Notes: generated by a model not told the origin, from the sequence alone. Numbered from the stretch's first letter, positions 1 through 14,793 are shown. The stretch: 64,000 nucleotides of DNA from Albula goreensis (GCA_022829145.1 CM040763.1:9037141-9101140); one strand, 5' to 3'. A program made the numbers and translations.

Positions 1-1198
1 GTTCCTGGTTTTTTAAGTCGTAATGTTTATGAAAGTGAAGATAACAAAACAAAGAAATGACAAAACTCTTAAATTAAGGTTACCCTTAATTATTGCTTGT
101 ACAAGTTTCATATTTTGAATTCCATCATCATTTTCTGTATTATAAATTTGAATTGTATTAGAAACAATGCAATTTTCTTTTTAATTTTCATTGCACTTAT
201 TGTATTTTTCTTTCATTTACTTTTATTTGTAGCTTCCCACTTCTGTCATTTCAAAAAATACAAAAAACATTTTTACACTTGTACTATAATGCATATAAGT
301 ATATATCATGCAAACCCCCATGCATACATATCTGCTCACATGATAATAGGAATAGTAGAAATTAAAGAATCATAGCATCTCATGGTTTTAAAAATAAGTT
401 TAGTTTACCGGTTGCTTGAAATGTGCACAGATACCCTGGAATGCTGTTTCACATTTTCTGTAAGCACTTTTACACTTGGTTTTCTGTCATTATAATGACA
501 GGAATACGTAGGCTATTAGGTCCACGGAGCCAAATGAGCAGTCAACATCGGATCTTGTATATCTGTACATGCAAGTAATGCACTGAATTTATTCTCGTGA
601 ACTATATTCCCAGAAAAAACACAGTAAAACAAACCCAGCAAAAAGCAGAGAAAACTGGGATTTTAAGGATCAACTCTCTCGCTCATGTGATCTTGTGCTT
701 TGTAGAAAAACATAATCATGGGCCACTGACAGATAATCTTTTTGCAGGAAAGACTGCAATGTTGATTCAGTACCTTGTGCTTTGGCAGGCCAGGGTTCTG
801 CATGGTCAAAACAGGTGAGAGCAGCTGAACAGCTCTAAAGACAGATACATGCAGCAAGCAGCACCATGCTTTGGGCTAAATGAGTTATTCATGAATGCAG
901 TCTGTCACTGTGCTTCTCAAACTGCAGCTCAAAGTAAACAAAGTGGAAAACTCTGCAATGTTTCAAAGATGCATTATTTTCTGTATGCATTATTATAAAA
1001 ATATTGTGAGCTTTTTATGTCCTTGTGTATTATCCTGCTGGTTAGTTTGTTGACTGCTAATATGGCTGTCTGCATGTCTGTCTGTGAATCTGTCTGTGTG
1101 TCTGGCTGTTTGCCTATGTCTGTCTGCTGCTCCGTATGGTGTATTCAATCTCAGCGTTCATGGCTGGTGGGGAGTGAGGATCATTTGTGAGTGTAAGG

Positions 1199-1200
1199 TG

Positions 1201-1231
<31 letters not shown>
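1199..1231. repeat. (GT)n microsatellite, short
   Basis: About 33 bases of TG/GT with one interruption (gcg). A G-rich stretch follows. Confidence 0.95.
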
Positions 1232-1285
1232 ATGGGGGGCAGGGTTGTTGTGCATGGGGGGTTTAGAAAAGAAGTGAGTGCTTTC

Positions 1286-1311
1286 GGGGAGGGGTAAGGG
1301 GAGAACAGGGG
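1286..1311 (+). other. G-quadruplex-prone tract
   Basis: Four GGGG runs with loops of 1, 3 and 6 bases lie just after a G-rich stretch. Confidence 0.65.
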
Positions 1312-1748
1312 ACACATATCAAAGCATATAATCAAATATTTGCAATGATTACAGTAGTTATATAAGACCATATTGGAAAAAAAATGTTGTGAATGTACCA
1401 GGTTTACACCTCTACACTACATGCCTGGCAAAAGCAGTGTAATTCAAGGAAATTAACCTGCCAACTTTTGGGTTGGAAGAAATATTTTCTAACCAATTAC
1501 ATCAACTTGGTGAAGGTGGGCAGAAAGTAGAAATTCAAACTGACAATTCAAACATATACTGTGCGATGCAGTACTCTGCTGGCTTATGAGAGCCAGCCTC
1601 TGAGAAGCTGACCAATGTCTTAGCTGCCACATCCACTGAATGACAAAGTCTGCTACAGTACGTGTGCTGTTCCCACAGGGAAATACGAAAGTGATACAAT
1701 ATTTCTCAAGATCTACCAGGATTCTATTCTATTCTGCAACCAATGCAA

Positions 1749-1750
<2 letters not shown>

Positions 1751-1833
<83 letters not shown>
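1751..1833. repeat. (GT)n microsatellite
   Basis: An uninterrupted dinucleotide run of 83 bases. Open frames of Cys-Val repeats here are artefacts of the repeat. Confidence 0.99.
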
Positions 1834-1834
<1 letters not shown>

Positions 1835-4800
1835 ATGTAATACCTTAACCTTAACCTGGAATACTTGGTATGGACACAGGATGCAGGTGAGTGGTTTAAT
1901 GAGTGTGTCTTCTCTGTGTTTCCTGTTTTAGCTCTACATCCACCAATTTAAGCTATGTCCCAAAAAATGTCTTACAAAGCATTAACTAAACTTACTTCAT
2001 TCTTTTAATTTGGGCTGTCATTCCCTCAACGTAGCTTCAGTGAATGCAGTGAAGGAAAGTTAAAACTGCATTGAAACAGTAATTTAAATGATCTGAAATA
2101 GTGCTTTTATTTATATTCACATGAAATCACTGTGCTGCTCTGTGAGGGTCACAGGTTTACTACCCCTGCCTCAGCTATTTTTCTCCCACTTTTCAAAGGG
2201 CAGGTTTGCGTGCCTACTTTGCATTTAAATGCAATGTGCTCTGCACTCCCGCATTGACTGCTTGGGAGTAAGCAAGTTGCAAATTGTGCAATGTGGATAG
2301 AGCCAGCATAAGAATTCAGAGTTATCTGTATCCCCACAGAGGTCAGAACAACAGCAACCCTGATGCTCAGAGGAACTCCAGAATCTTCCAGAAGCAACCT
2401 GGGATTTCTCCAGTATGAATCTGAAGTCAGTCAAGTGCTGCTTGAATGGGTAGTAACAAAGACAGCCCCTGCCATTGATGTCAAATCTACAATTAAAACA
2501 CAGTAGCTGAAATTAAAGCACAATTTAATTGAAATACTTTTCAACGTGTAGTTTTTTCCGCTGGTGACTTGAGTTCAGAACTGTGCATCTGAAGAAAACA
2601 GTGCTGCAAAAGCATCTCATAACTAAATAACATAACGGTCCCTCTGGCCCCTCTGAGCTCGCCTTGCTAAAACCTTTCTGGGGGAAAGTTAGTGTTCTGA
2701 TATGATATAATGTGTCAGGACCCTGACCTGCACTGGATATGTGACTGTAGCAGAGAGCTCTCTTTCTTTAGATGGAATAACTTGTGATACATGCTATAGT
2801 CATTCAGCATTTTAGATTTATTTTTGCCCTATCAGTATTGAGCTTCTTCTCTGGCTGCTCCACTGATCCATCCTTTCCACAGAGTTGGTGTAGGAGACCA
2901 CGCATGAGATTCCTCCAATTCATATGGTGACCATCTCTCACCTTTGTCCACACTGCGGATGCAACACCAGTCACTGCCTATGGCATTACAGCAGCACTAA
3001 GTCAACATATGATTACTTATGAACACAACATATGAACACAAACCTGCAGGCACCCAGGTGGTCGTGAGAGGCCGCTAGAGAGCAACGAAGCTGAGGATTT
3101 CAACTGGCTTAACCCACGTTGTTTTCGTAGCAAGGCTGAGCCAGTAGTTGTCATGCCAACAGTGACCTATGGCAATATCCAGTAATGACATGGCTTGGAG
3201 TTGAATACCCAGCCACCGGACCCACAGCCGCTCCATGTGTGTCTGTACTTCACAAGCCACACTCTCTTTTACTTTTCAAACCGTGAGAACCGGAAACATA
3301 CTGAGGACCACAATTTTAACAAAGGCATTGGAAGCAGCAAATAGCCTATTTGAGGTTCTTGTAAAAATCAAGGTACACTGTAAGTAGATATGGAGTTAAG
3401 TGAATTCTGTAAATGAATATAGCTGCAAAATATCATTTTAGATATCAGCAGCTGATGCAGAATGGACGTAATAATAAACAGTTTATGCTGATGCCTCTGT
3501 TACTTTTTGACAGAATGAAATATATAAATCCGAACAATGTCATTAAGGTTTCATTTTAAAACAGCAATAATTCAATAATTTAAACATGACATTACTGTAT
3601 CATTGTTATGACTGCTCATTTTTCATTCAGGCACTTATCTTCATAATAGGCAGCTTTATCTATCTCATCCCTCTTTTTGACAAATTAACGTAAATGAAGT
3701 AAAACAACATGGAAAGTAAAATCAGAGCTCTAGGGGTTGTGCTCCTCTTTTTGTGCAAATTATACTTAAGTTATTGCCTGAGTTCCTCAAGTAACAACAG
3801 CAAGGTAATTACAAAGGACTGATACAAATCAGGCTGCACCAAAGATACATAAAATATAATGAAAACAGTATGCATGACATAGTGTATACTCTACAGAGTG
3901 TGTGACAGAATGTTCACAGAGGTAATTGTTGTCTAGGTTAGATCTGACTGCTTTCACTACTGCTGCTTTGTGTGGTGTTACTCTCCAAAGCAAAGGTACT
4001 TTGGTACCAGGGTTAGTGTGTCAAAGTGAAGTTGTCCCCAATGTGTAATGAAGTAGTCAGTAGTCACAATTAATAAATATATATTATATTGTTTTATCAT
4101 ACAGGTAAACAAAAAATGGTAGCTTTTAGCATAATAGTGATTCAATTCCCTCTTCTGAGTCAGAAATTTTCTTCCAGTTGGCACCCCTCTCTTTCTCTCT
4201 TTCTCTGTCTCTCAGCTCTCACCCCTGATGGGAAAGTTTACACCTGGATTTCAGTTGTCCTCAGTGAGATGTGCATGCATGCCTGGAGGAGGTGCCACAT
4301 GTTTTGATGAATCTCATTGGCTCTCTTCAGGTTACGATTCGCATTAATCCAGCCCATTATTCTGCAGACCCTGAGCCAGGGGGGCAGTGTTTACATATGC
4401 ATGAAAGCTCAAGTTCAGTCAGTGTAATTCCACACCTCCGTGAGGGCAAGTCTAAGTGTCTCAGAGTGAGCTGCACATTACCAGACACAGTGTGAAGCGC
4501 CCACAAAATGACAAGTGTGGAAAATTAAAATTCCAGGTATCTGCTGGGGAAAGACTTTCATGGAAGCTATATGATCACAGAATGAGTATTCCTTTGATTT
4601 CTGTATACTGTATAGTTATTAAGTGATGGTGGTGGGGGGTAGTGATCACAATGAATATGAGGGAAGCCAAGAATGTTTTAAATTCCATACTATAAATCAA
4701 CCACGTCTCCTGAATGCACTCCCAATAATACATATTTAGCACAAGTGAGTGTGCACAGGACAATGTGAACAGCTGGAGCTAAGACTCCTTGTAATCTCAG

Positions 4801-7800
4801 TCTCTCACAACATCTGTATAACTTGTTAGCATCTGTTCATGATTCTGGCCTGGGCATCCAGTAATGTGATTGGTGAGGACAGATTTTCATGGAGTTATTT
4901 GGTTGGTTTATGTAGTGTATAATGTCACACATTCTACTCATGTGGGATTCATCAAAAGACTGGCTGTTTGTTAATTAAGCATAAGGTGACAATTAATAAG
5001 GTCACCTTTCTATGGAAACACATACCAATAATTTCGCCAAATGAACTTTAAGACCAACACCATCATCAAACAAAAGGATATTTTTGTTACTGTTGCTTCT
5101 TTCATGGCTGTAAGAGGTTTTTCATTATTATTATTTATTTACAAATGCAATGTTCTCCAGTCTCTCAAATAAACTTGCGGAAAAGTACAGGAAACCACTT
5201 TCTTTCAAGTCAAAGGGACAAATGTTGTTTGAATTCAGGGCATGGTGTGCTCCAGCTTAGAATGCATTGCCAGGACATTGCTGTACTTTGTGCAACACAT
5301 AGAAACTCCGCTCTGCACTGTCAAACCCCCTCTGATCTTCACAGCAATACAGTACTGCTGCTGACACTTGTCCTACCACGGAAATTTGAGGTACACTTTG
5401 AGGCGAGCATGAGACAGCCAAATTGGCCTTCGCTTATAAGGCCTGGGGAGAGATCCCAGCACTGCTCTCATAGTCCACAGGCACATCCTGATTTCTTAAA
5501 CATAGCTTTCATTAAGTAAAATGAAACAAGCTCACTATCTTGATCAGTCAACTCATCTATTGAAACAGAAAAGAGTCATGAAAAATCCTGCACTTAACTG
5601 GTCAGACTGTTTTCATATGCTTGAGTTTTTTTTTCATGAAAGCAAAATAATAAGGCAAACATATTGAAATAAATATTGAGTAAGCAATATAATAAGTCAT
5701 AGACAACCCGGGTTGAATGTAATGTAATTATATCAGGTTAGATCCAAATGCATTACATACAGACATAGCTACAAGCTGCAAATTAATGACTTAAACCATG
5801 GCCTCTGGCTGCTTCATCAGCCGAATACATATTGCCATGAGACCGAAAATCCTCCATGAAGGAAAATCATGAACCACCCAGTGTCCTGTAATAAATGCTG
5901 GTTATCCCTCTCCTGGCGCAGAACAGCAGCAATAATATATGATACATCTCAACCTCACCTCCAGCCATGCTGCATTTGGCAGTTTTTCTGGGCTCCTCAT
6001 GTGTGGGTTCAGACACCTCATGGTGGGGAGGGCTGTCCGAATTAATGTAGTTGCCCCTGCCACAGATTTGAAATGAGCTTATCCTGGGACGACCAGAGCT
6101 CCAAGCCAAGTGGAAAGACAGCCAAAATGTTGACAGTGTGAGGGGAAAAAGGAATCATTGTTATAGATTATAGACTCCTGCAGTGGAGAATTTGACAGGG
6201 CTCTATTTGTGGCGCTGTGCTGAGGGGGAGAGAAAAATCCCTCTGCTGTTCAGATGCCTGGCACCAGACTCCATGACAAACAGATCTGAGCTCTACACCC
6301 GCGTCCATTCAAACGCAAGGGTGCGCCTGACTGCCGGGCCAGGTCCACAGGTTTACTGTGCTCTGCTGTAGGATATTAGGAGTAACACATAACAAATGGA
6401 CTTCAACACATATTTGCATTCTCACACACCCACGCACATACACAATTGTGCATGTTCAGCACACGTAACACAATAAAATATTACACACAATAGAGCAAAC
6501 AGCAAAGCAGAACTCATCATTGTTCATATATTGAGGGTATGGACAAAGGTATAATAAAATGCCTATATAGTTTAAATAGAGAGGTATATTAGAAATAATA
6601 ATAAAAAAAAAATCTTTCCAGATATCCTCCTCCCAGATAGAATATGTGCAATTTACTGGGTGAAGATGTTTAACTACAGAAATCAATGACTCATAAAAAC
6701 CCCAGCTTTATAGAACGTGATTGTTCTATTCATTGCCGGCCAATGACTGAACATTTTGAGTCTCACTCCCCTCCTCCCCTTCTAATAAACCTAATAAAAC
6801 CCTGGCCCTCTCTTCCTCTGCAATCAACCAAGGGGGGAGGGGTGTTTTATTACTCTACTGGAATGTGATTCCAGAAACCATCTCTGCAAAAATGTGGTAA
6901 GAAAGAAGAACCAGCTTGGAGATGCAGCAACAGCAGAGCTGGCCAACAGCGACAGCCTTGACTGTGGGATGGACCTCCTTCTTTTCCTGCTGTGTCCAAT
7001 CACAGCAGACTGATCAGATGGATGTAGGGTCACACACAGCACAGACAGGGGTTTTGGGTAATTGTGCTAAACTTCCCGGCTGCTGAATCTCTCCTCTGAT
7101 CCTGATCCGAACAGATTCCTGGACCGTGGACAAAGTCAGGCCTCAACATTTTCATTGTAAGAGATGTTGTCTCGTTGGCTGAGTCTCTGTTCTCTCAATT
7201 ACTCACAATGGTAGATCCTGAGTAAGCCTCAGGATGATAAGGCCATGACACAAGCCAGCAGACCTTTCCCAAACAGACTGATTGTGACAGAACTATCCAA
7301 CCCATGCGTTCAGTGACAGCGAGAAGTCCAGCAATAGCATCCCTCTATGCAGCATTCCCCCCCGAGCTAAGGGTGTCACCCCAGCAGCAGCACTACGCGC
7401 ACTTTCAACCGTCATCATCAACTGACAAGACAGAGCGTAACGACTCAAATAATAACAGCTAAGTGTATGAGATTACGTATTTTACTCAAACAAAATGTTT
7501 TTTATTAGAAAATCTTTCTCTTTTCATTTTTCTTTTAATGTCTGTTGCAAGTAATCATCGAAAATTAAAGTTCTGTGCTACTAACTGTGTTATCTCTTGC
7601 TCATTAAGTAGGCTCTACTGAGTGGCAGCGGTGTTAGTTTAATTTAATATTAAGTGTTAATGCCAATTCATTAACTGGTACTATATTACTGGAGTAACAC
7701 GTGGCTTTACTCTGAGGCAGATAACTCAGAGGGGCACTGCATGCCCAGAGTCATGCATTTTTTCATCAGGGCAGGGGTTCAATACTGTATGCAATAAGTA

Positions 7801-9214
7801 AAAAAAACTGCAGGATTGCTGCTTTATATATAATAAAATATTGTGTTTATAGACTGTGGAAGTGTTACTGACTGATTTAGGCATTAGATACTGTACAACC
7901 AAGAAAAAATAGAATTTTAGAAAACTGTGACCAGCAGTGCTGGTTTATTTATAAATCAGACCCCGCCTTGAATGAGGTCAGTATAGTGCAGAAGCATGCA
8001 AGCTGTGTAATATAAATTCCCCATTCAGCCAGCATGTAAAAGGTTTGCGTAATCATATCACAAATTTGCATCTTTTCACCGATACGTGCGTACGCAGTCA
8101 CAGACTAATGGAGACACCATTACTGTACAGAGATCAAACATTGGTCATGAAAAAATTACACCATCTGAAACGAGTTCAATCAAAACCTGTATCTGAAACC
8201 TATCAGCCTGTAACTTTTGTTTACATAAATATTGAAAAGCATGACAGCTCTGAAGGTATGGAATGGGTAGAGTTACAAGACTAAAAAAAACAGTGAAAAA
8301 CAAGAGGTCAGATGCAAGGGTGTGTGCCTGGGTGAGCTGTTTGCGTACGCCTACCACCTAAGGCAGCTGTTTGTGCATGCCAGGATTTAGCCAGCACTGT
8401 TTGTTTCTTGCCCAGACAGTTCATGCGAGGCAATTCTTTGAAGCTCATGAATATATGTGAGGACATTAACCATTTTAAAGACATGGCCTTGCTTGCATGC
8501 ACACTAATAACTCGATGCAAATGAGGCTGTGAGGGTGGTAAACAGGACCAGGGGAGAAAATATGTCTAATAACAACGTTTGCCAGGTGGATGTTCATCGC
8601 TGCTGCTCCCAGTAAATCGCACTGTGAATAATTTAGGACAGATAAGCATCTGATGGATAGGGGTGGGGGTGCTTGGTGCTCCAATCTTATCTGTGAAACA
8701 GACCTATTCTACTTGTTGTCTTGTCTGACTCTTGCATTTTGCTCAGCTCCATTGAAGTGAATACCTGGCATTTTTCATTTGACTTCCTGGGCTGGGGATG
8801 AAATTTTCCGAAAGCTGAAAGCTGAAAGGGAAATAGACACGTTTAAGAATCAATCTGCAATGCAGTTGTGTAATGAACTGAAAAAGGTCTCGCTACTTCA
8901 ACAGCAACCATACCATATTAATTTTATTTCCATATCTAGTGTCATTCTCATCAAAGGTCATCAGGCTGCAAAATGATCTCCATGATATTCTACTCTGGGG
9001 AGCAGCATACATGCTGTAATAGGGAAACAGAGAAAGAAGACCAATACATCTAAATTTAATGCAGGGAAAAACATAGATCTGTGTTGTGTAGTGACAGATG
9101 ATATACACAGCTGATATCATACTTCCATAAAGAGTAATGGGCCTACATGAGAAGGTTGATATTCACAGTCAACCTTTACTGTCAGTCCACAGTACGAACG
9201 GCTTTAATTGTGTC

Positions 9215-9765
9215 TCCCTCTGGAGGCCTGGATCCATGGCTTTGGACTCCTCACAGAGGTGCACATTAATGGAAATCCAACCGTCGGACATAAATCACGA
9301 CCCCGTCACCGCACCGCAGCCTACCCTGTGCTCCTCTCCCTTCAGGTCATTAATTAAATCTTGTCCTTTTAATATGAAGCAAATTAAGTTGCCCTTTAAT
9401 GGACCCCCGTTTTAATTATAGGAATGACTGTGAAGTGTCTATTTTGCAGAGGTCTTAAATGATCGTTTTATAAAATTACTTTTAAAACGTTGCCATGTAA
9501 TTCTGACAATGCTTACTCGATTCACCATGTCATTGCTATTAGCATGATTGCCATTTTACAAATGACATTATCTAAGGCTTTTCAATTGAATTTTTCTGGT
9601 GCTGAGGGCAAAGGCCTCTCATTCTATGTATATTTAAACTACGTTATGGGAGGAAGTGAAGCTCTTTAAAACACATTGTCATTCCATAAAAATAAAATAA
9701 CAATAGGCCAATATGGAATACAGTGGCATATTAATTAGACATCTGTAAGGGAAAACTTGCTAATT
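9215..9765. promoter_or_regulatory. Candidate conserved enhancer, TAAT-rich
   Basis: A complex, repeat-free stretch is packed with TAAT/ATTA homeodomain-type cores (cattaattaaatc, gttttaattataggaatg, tggcatattaattagac). This texture is typical of vertebrate developmental conserved non-coding elements. Conservation itself cannot be seen here. Confidence 0.3.
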
Positions 9766-12700
9766 AAATCACAACATTACATTAATTAACACTTTTTTGT
9801 ATCATTTTGTTAGACTAAATAGAGTCTTTTTCAGTCAGAAAATACGAGGTAATGAATGTCTCTGAGAGACAAGTGAACTGAATGGACAGACTCTTTTTAC
9901 TGAACAAAGGTAAGGAATATCTGAGTCAAGAGTATGACGCTCAAATCGTGTGCTCTGTCTAGCCCTTGTGTTGTGGCGAAGCGCTTGGCCACAAGAGAAG
10001 TGTAGAATGTCCAGGAATGTAAACTGCGTGAGAGAAACATTGGCTTATTCCACAATACCCGTGCCTAAATTCTGTACAAAAAAAAAAAAAAAGTGGAGGT
10101 GGGCGTGTGCGCTTTTGGAAATAAGGCTACATTCCATTGTCTGGGTTCTTTGAAACGAACTCTCATTGTAAGCCACAAGAGCAAGTTTTACGAAACCATT
10201 TGTCTCAGTTATAGAAGTTTTCAAATGGTGAGAGGTATAGCTGTCTGCCTGACTGTACATTACCATGTGGAAAAAAATAAGAATTCTGTATGTGTCTTAT
10301 AATGGATAGTTGGGATGTGTTTGCCCTGATATGTCTGTCTGCCTGCTTGACTGCATGTGGACAGGCTATGTGAAGAAGGTATGGGTTGATCTCTATGAAA
10401 TTTAATGATGAAATAATTGCCTTTGGGAAATGGAGGAAATGACTTGATTTCGGGGCTGCTGCAGCATCTGCTGAGGGTACCAGAGGAATGCCCACTACAA
10501 ATTGGCACTTGGTTATTATTCATGACAGTGCTAGGTTTTTATTAGCACACTATATTGGTTGTTGTCAAATGTCACATTTTGCTTGTGAACAGAAATCTTA
10601 AAATGTATTTTGAGGGGGAGCCAGGCTGGAAAAAGTGATTCATTACATTTTGGCTGCACCAGGTTTGCTGAGTTTGTGAAGTACAAACAATGGCTAACAG
10701 CTGTGTAGCACAACAGTTGCTGCTATTGAGCTCTGAGCCATATTTTCCTGCAAATTTTTGGTTAAGTTGTTGCTACAACACCGTTGTCCTCCTCTGCCAC
10801 ACAATATAACGCTCATGGGATAAAATCAAGAAACTTTTTCAATCACGATATACGGCATTGCTTTTAAAAGTCCATGACAGGCTTTGCTTTGTAAAGAAGT
10901 CCAAGGTCACATTTTGTTCTGCTCAAGTTGTGCAGCAAATTAATTTAGCTAATGCCACATGAAACGATTCCCACAACAGCAAGAAATACCTTTATCCGTA
11001 TCCGTAAAAAAAAAAAAAAGGAAACACTTGGGAGGCAATCAACAGCCTTAGTCTGTGCTCATAAGTTATATCTCAGGAGTCGACTCTTATCTGGCTCTTT
11101 CGTTTGATGAGAGAGGGTAGGAGATAATGTCTGAAGGTCACCTCCTGGAAACGTTCCAGGCCCCTGATAACAACTCAGTAGCAAACACAGTGTAGGAGCC
11201 CCATACGTCATGCAAACAAAAACATCTAGATTTTAAACATGGGACACATTTAACTCAAACATCTGTTTAACCTGTTGTCCATTAAATTACAGGTATATGC
11301 CTATATACCTAAATCTTACACCCTCATGGATGACATACAAAAACATTTAGGGTTGGGGAGAGGGATGGAGAACTGTCATACATCATATGTGGGCCTTTTG
11401 GGTGACAATCATAAATCCCCCAATACAGGTCATCCATACATAGCTGCCTATAAATGCTGTCAATGACTGGCCCATTGTTGCAATAGGCTGTCACAGTTTT
11501 GGAGGGCCAAGAAATTGTCTTTCATTAGGTTACAGGTGAGCAACAGCACAAAATATCTATGTCTCAACAGCGAAGTGAAAAGAGGTAATTCCCACAACAG
11601 CGGGCGGAGTTCTTTCAAGCTGCGTTTAGAGATATTTACATATAAATTGTTTTCAAAAGCTCTGTGTTTTGTCCTGTTACTTTGCTCATATTTCCCATTA
11701 TCCAATGGAGGAGAAACATATTTTGTATAATTTTCTGTTCTTATGCATCCTCAGTTTTATCCGATTCTAAAAGAATATTATCAATGAGCACATGCTCATA
11801 GATCTAGGCCATATAATAAATAGCGTGTCATATAAGTGAACAGCAATATTTACACACCAGCAACCCTCACTGTTCCCAGCCCATTTGTCATTTGGCTTGA
11901 TGAATGATGGCACACCCAGGAGATAGTACAGTCTCAGTATTCAAAGGTGCTTCCCAGCAACCAGTGTCCCAGTATTTATATGCTACCATATTATGCCTTT
12001 AAACAATATATAAATTATAAGGAAGAGTAGCCCTTTGATTTCCAGGAATAATGGTTCCTATCAGCAAGCGACAGCTTAGCTCCTGAGGATTGGCCACGAT
12101 TCTTAACTTCACAGGAAGTCTGAAGTTTGTGCATTTCAAAGAGACTAAGTTTCTCAGAAAAGAAAAGTCACTCTCTTGTTTGACCTCAAAGGGAACTCCG
12201 ACAAAAAGAAAAATATTTGAACCTGGCATTTCAGTCTCCCCAGAGTCCTATTAGGGGGAAGACAAAAACTGATGAGTTTCAATCAGCCGCACACATGAAC
12301 AGCTGAGAAGCATCTAATGAAGGGTATTGATTTTTATATCAGGAGCTCAAAAATGGCAATCTGGATAAACTGATTATGGTAGCAAGGCAGCGCGAATAAT
12401 CAGATATGGCTACATTCTGTATACTCAGCTGCTGCATGTCTTTTGGAAACTGTAGGACAATTATGCATTGCACCACATCTTGCCACTATTTTGCCTTTCA
12501 GTATACTTTTCTCAGCTGAGAATGGAGCTCTGCACCCAGTCAGAGGACAGAAAGGTCCAGTTTAAACAGAGATAAAACAGAGATTTATCTTTATGTGTCT
12601 GGATTGGAAATGTTTCAGAAAATGTCCTTATGTGTTACAGAGACAGCCAATGATACGGAATGAACATGCTAGCTTGAGGACGTGAAGGATCACATGCTTG

Positions 12701-13020
12701 AATATATTTATGTTTGCCAGCCAGATAATACTGGATGCTAAGCCTACACTTACTGAAATATTTAAGGTCATAGTGCACATCAAAACAACCACATACTGTA
12801 TATGGAAACAAATCTTTCCTTCTTGACAGAGGAACCTGCCAATATACCCTTGAATAGACTTCATACATACACTGTCACACTGTTTTGATGTGTTTTTGAT
12901 GATGAGCAAGATGGGTGTATTTTATTTGAATTCCCTGTTTTTTCTGATAAAAGTATCATTCCAGCAGTGGCATCAGGCATCAGGTATTATTTATTATCAT
13001 TTTTATCATAGATTTGAATA

Positions 13021-13048
13021 CACTTTCTTCATGTAAATGAAGAAAGTG
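13021..13048. repeat. Perfect 12-bp hairpin
   Basis: cactttcttcat and atgaagaaagtg are exact reverse complements around a gtaa loop. Confidence 0.95.
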
Positions 13049-13760
13049 ATATTATCATGGTGTAAATCATAATATGATTCAGGAGCCAATACAATAAAAT
13101 GGGAAGCCTTTGTCTCAAAGTCTTAAATCGGAATAAACTTAAAGGAAAGATAAATAGTAACTGACATAATATTCAGATGTAACCGAGAGAGTCTATGTAT
13201 TTAGAAAATGTGTCCAGCAGCAGAGCTAAATAATTAGTGTCACTAATGGTCCATGATTAGCATTACAGCTTAATTACCTGTCAGAAAAATAGGAACAAAA
13301 AGAAATAGGCTGAACTTGGAAATCCTGTGCTGAAAGCACCAAGAAGCATTACAAGAGAGGATTCATATTGACTTTAGCTGTGTTCCTTGCATGCAAATAC
13401 ACAGCAGTAAATGGAGGCTGTTCAGAGGTGTTTAGGGTTGCCTACTGGGCATCCTGGCAACCTAGAATCTTTACTTTAATCCCCATAAACACATGTTTTA
13501 TAAGTTACCCTATTACCTTCTAGGGTAGATAAGAGAGTGGGAATTCATGTCCACCATTTATCACTGTAAGATATGAAGTGTCATGTCCCTGCTCTCCCCA
13601 AGGCTATTCTGTCAATGGTAGGGTGCTGCAGATTATCTGTTGTGGAAAAGAAGTGGTGGCTAACAACCTAGCCCAATTCCAATAATGATAACAGACGTTC
13701 TCTGTGAGTTCTTCTTACAACTTAATGTTAACTGCCAATTTGTTTACTGCACACAAGCCA

Positions 13761-13834
13761 CATACACACATTAACACACAAGCATACACATACACACATG
13801 CACACACAAACACACACACACACACACACACACA
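13761..13834. repeat. (CA)n microsatellite, imperfect
   Basis: CA-rich sequence with a purer core at 13801-13834. Confidence 0.95.
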
Positions 13835-14213
13835 TAGTCACCTGCAAAATCATTAACACCTATGATGAAGATGCAAAAAAAATAAATTCCATTGACAGTA
13901 AGCTATATTTTATGCTGGAACATACAGACAATCTGTAGTGTATAATTTGAATACAATTTTTGTAAAATATTTCCGTGTATATTTCCAGATAAGCCTCTGT
14001 GCTCTTTCACAGTGAAACAGCATGCATGTTGCCCCACATGCTCCTCAGCGGGTTCACTAATGCACTGGATTTCTGACTGACTGCCAAGAAGGCAGTGAGA
14101 GTGTGAGATCTGAGAGTTTCTCACACTCACTTTTAATCATACATTCAGTGTGAGTCCCTCTGTCATCATTCTCTCTATGTAATATAACTGCACTGATTTA
14201 TCTCCAGCATGAT

Positions 14214-14610
14214 TGTAAACAGTGGTAGCTGGTGAACTCAAAACAGGAGAGGAACAAACTTTACCTTCATACCTATCATTATGTTTAACCTGTCCCCATT
14301 TTTCTTCCCTGATTAACAATAAAATAAGTAATTCACAGAGTAATCAACACCAATTGATGTAATTAGATTAAAAACATCCATGGATATAAAAAATGTAACA
14401 CTAGTTTGCAAAGAACAGCAATGCTATTACAAAATGAAATTGGTAACAATTTACTCTATTTACGTCAGCTGGTTTTGACTACTCCATGAATAAATTGTCT
14501 TATTGTTCATCAAGGGGGATAAATGGGAATAGGTTGAAAGTAATATTAGGTTTAAAGGTAAAGTTTGTTCCTCCCCTGTTTTGAGCTCACCAGCCACCAC
14601 GGATTGTAAA
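14214..14610. repeat. Inverted repeat, about 100-base arms
   Basis: The left arm (14214-14317) and right arm (14505-14610) are reverse complements, sharing for example ggtaaagtttgttcctc and an accagc-flanked outer end. About 190 bases separate them. Likely a MITE-like element or two opposed copies of one repeat. Confidence 0.8.
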
Positions 14611-14661
14611 GCAATACTCAGAAAAGGAAGGAACCGTTCACTCACTTAGAACCAATGGATG

Positions 14662-14793
14662 CCATTCTATGGGTTCATTATTCTGAGTACCCAGCAAAAG
14701 ATCCAATACAGTATTCTACATCTTTCAATAAATTAAAGATATAGAGTGCTGTGTTACATATTTTGCTGGATACCCAGAATAATTCCATATGGG
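14662..14793. repeat. Second inverted repeat next to the first
   Basis: The arms 14662-14700 and 14761-14793 pair through ttctgagtacccagcaaaa against ttttgctggatacccagaa, with about a 60-base loop. Together with the preceding inverted repeat it makes a compound foldback cluster. Confidence 0.75.

Larger units (their letters stand above)
1..9200. other. Upstream intergenic DNA, no gene recognised
   Basis: Both strands contain only short open frames without recognisable domains. Microsatellites lie at 1199-1231 and 1751-1833 and a G-rich tract at 1286-1311. The longest frame (5145-5519, 124 codons) shows no family signature. Confidence 0.7.
9770..14205. other. Upstream intergenic DNA, no gene recognised
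   Basis: This is AT-rich sequence with poly-A runs near 10079-10092 and 11007-11019, a perfect small hairpin at 13021-13048 and CA-rich repeats at 13761-13834. No coding or RNA gene is seen. Confidence 0.7.

Noticed and set aside
5145..5519. 124-codon + strand open frame, longest in the upstream region
   Set aside because: No recognisable domain, low-complexity-free but random-looking composition, and no splice or promoter context; length is within chance for 64 kb.
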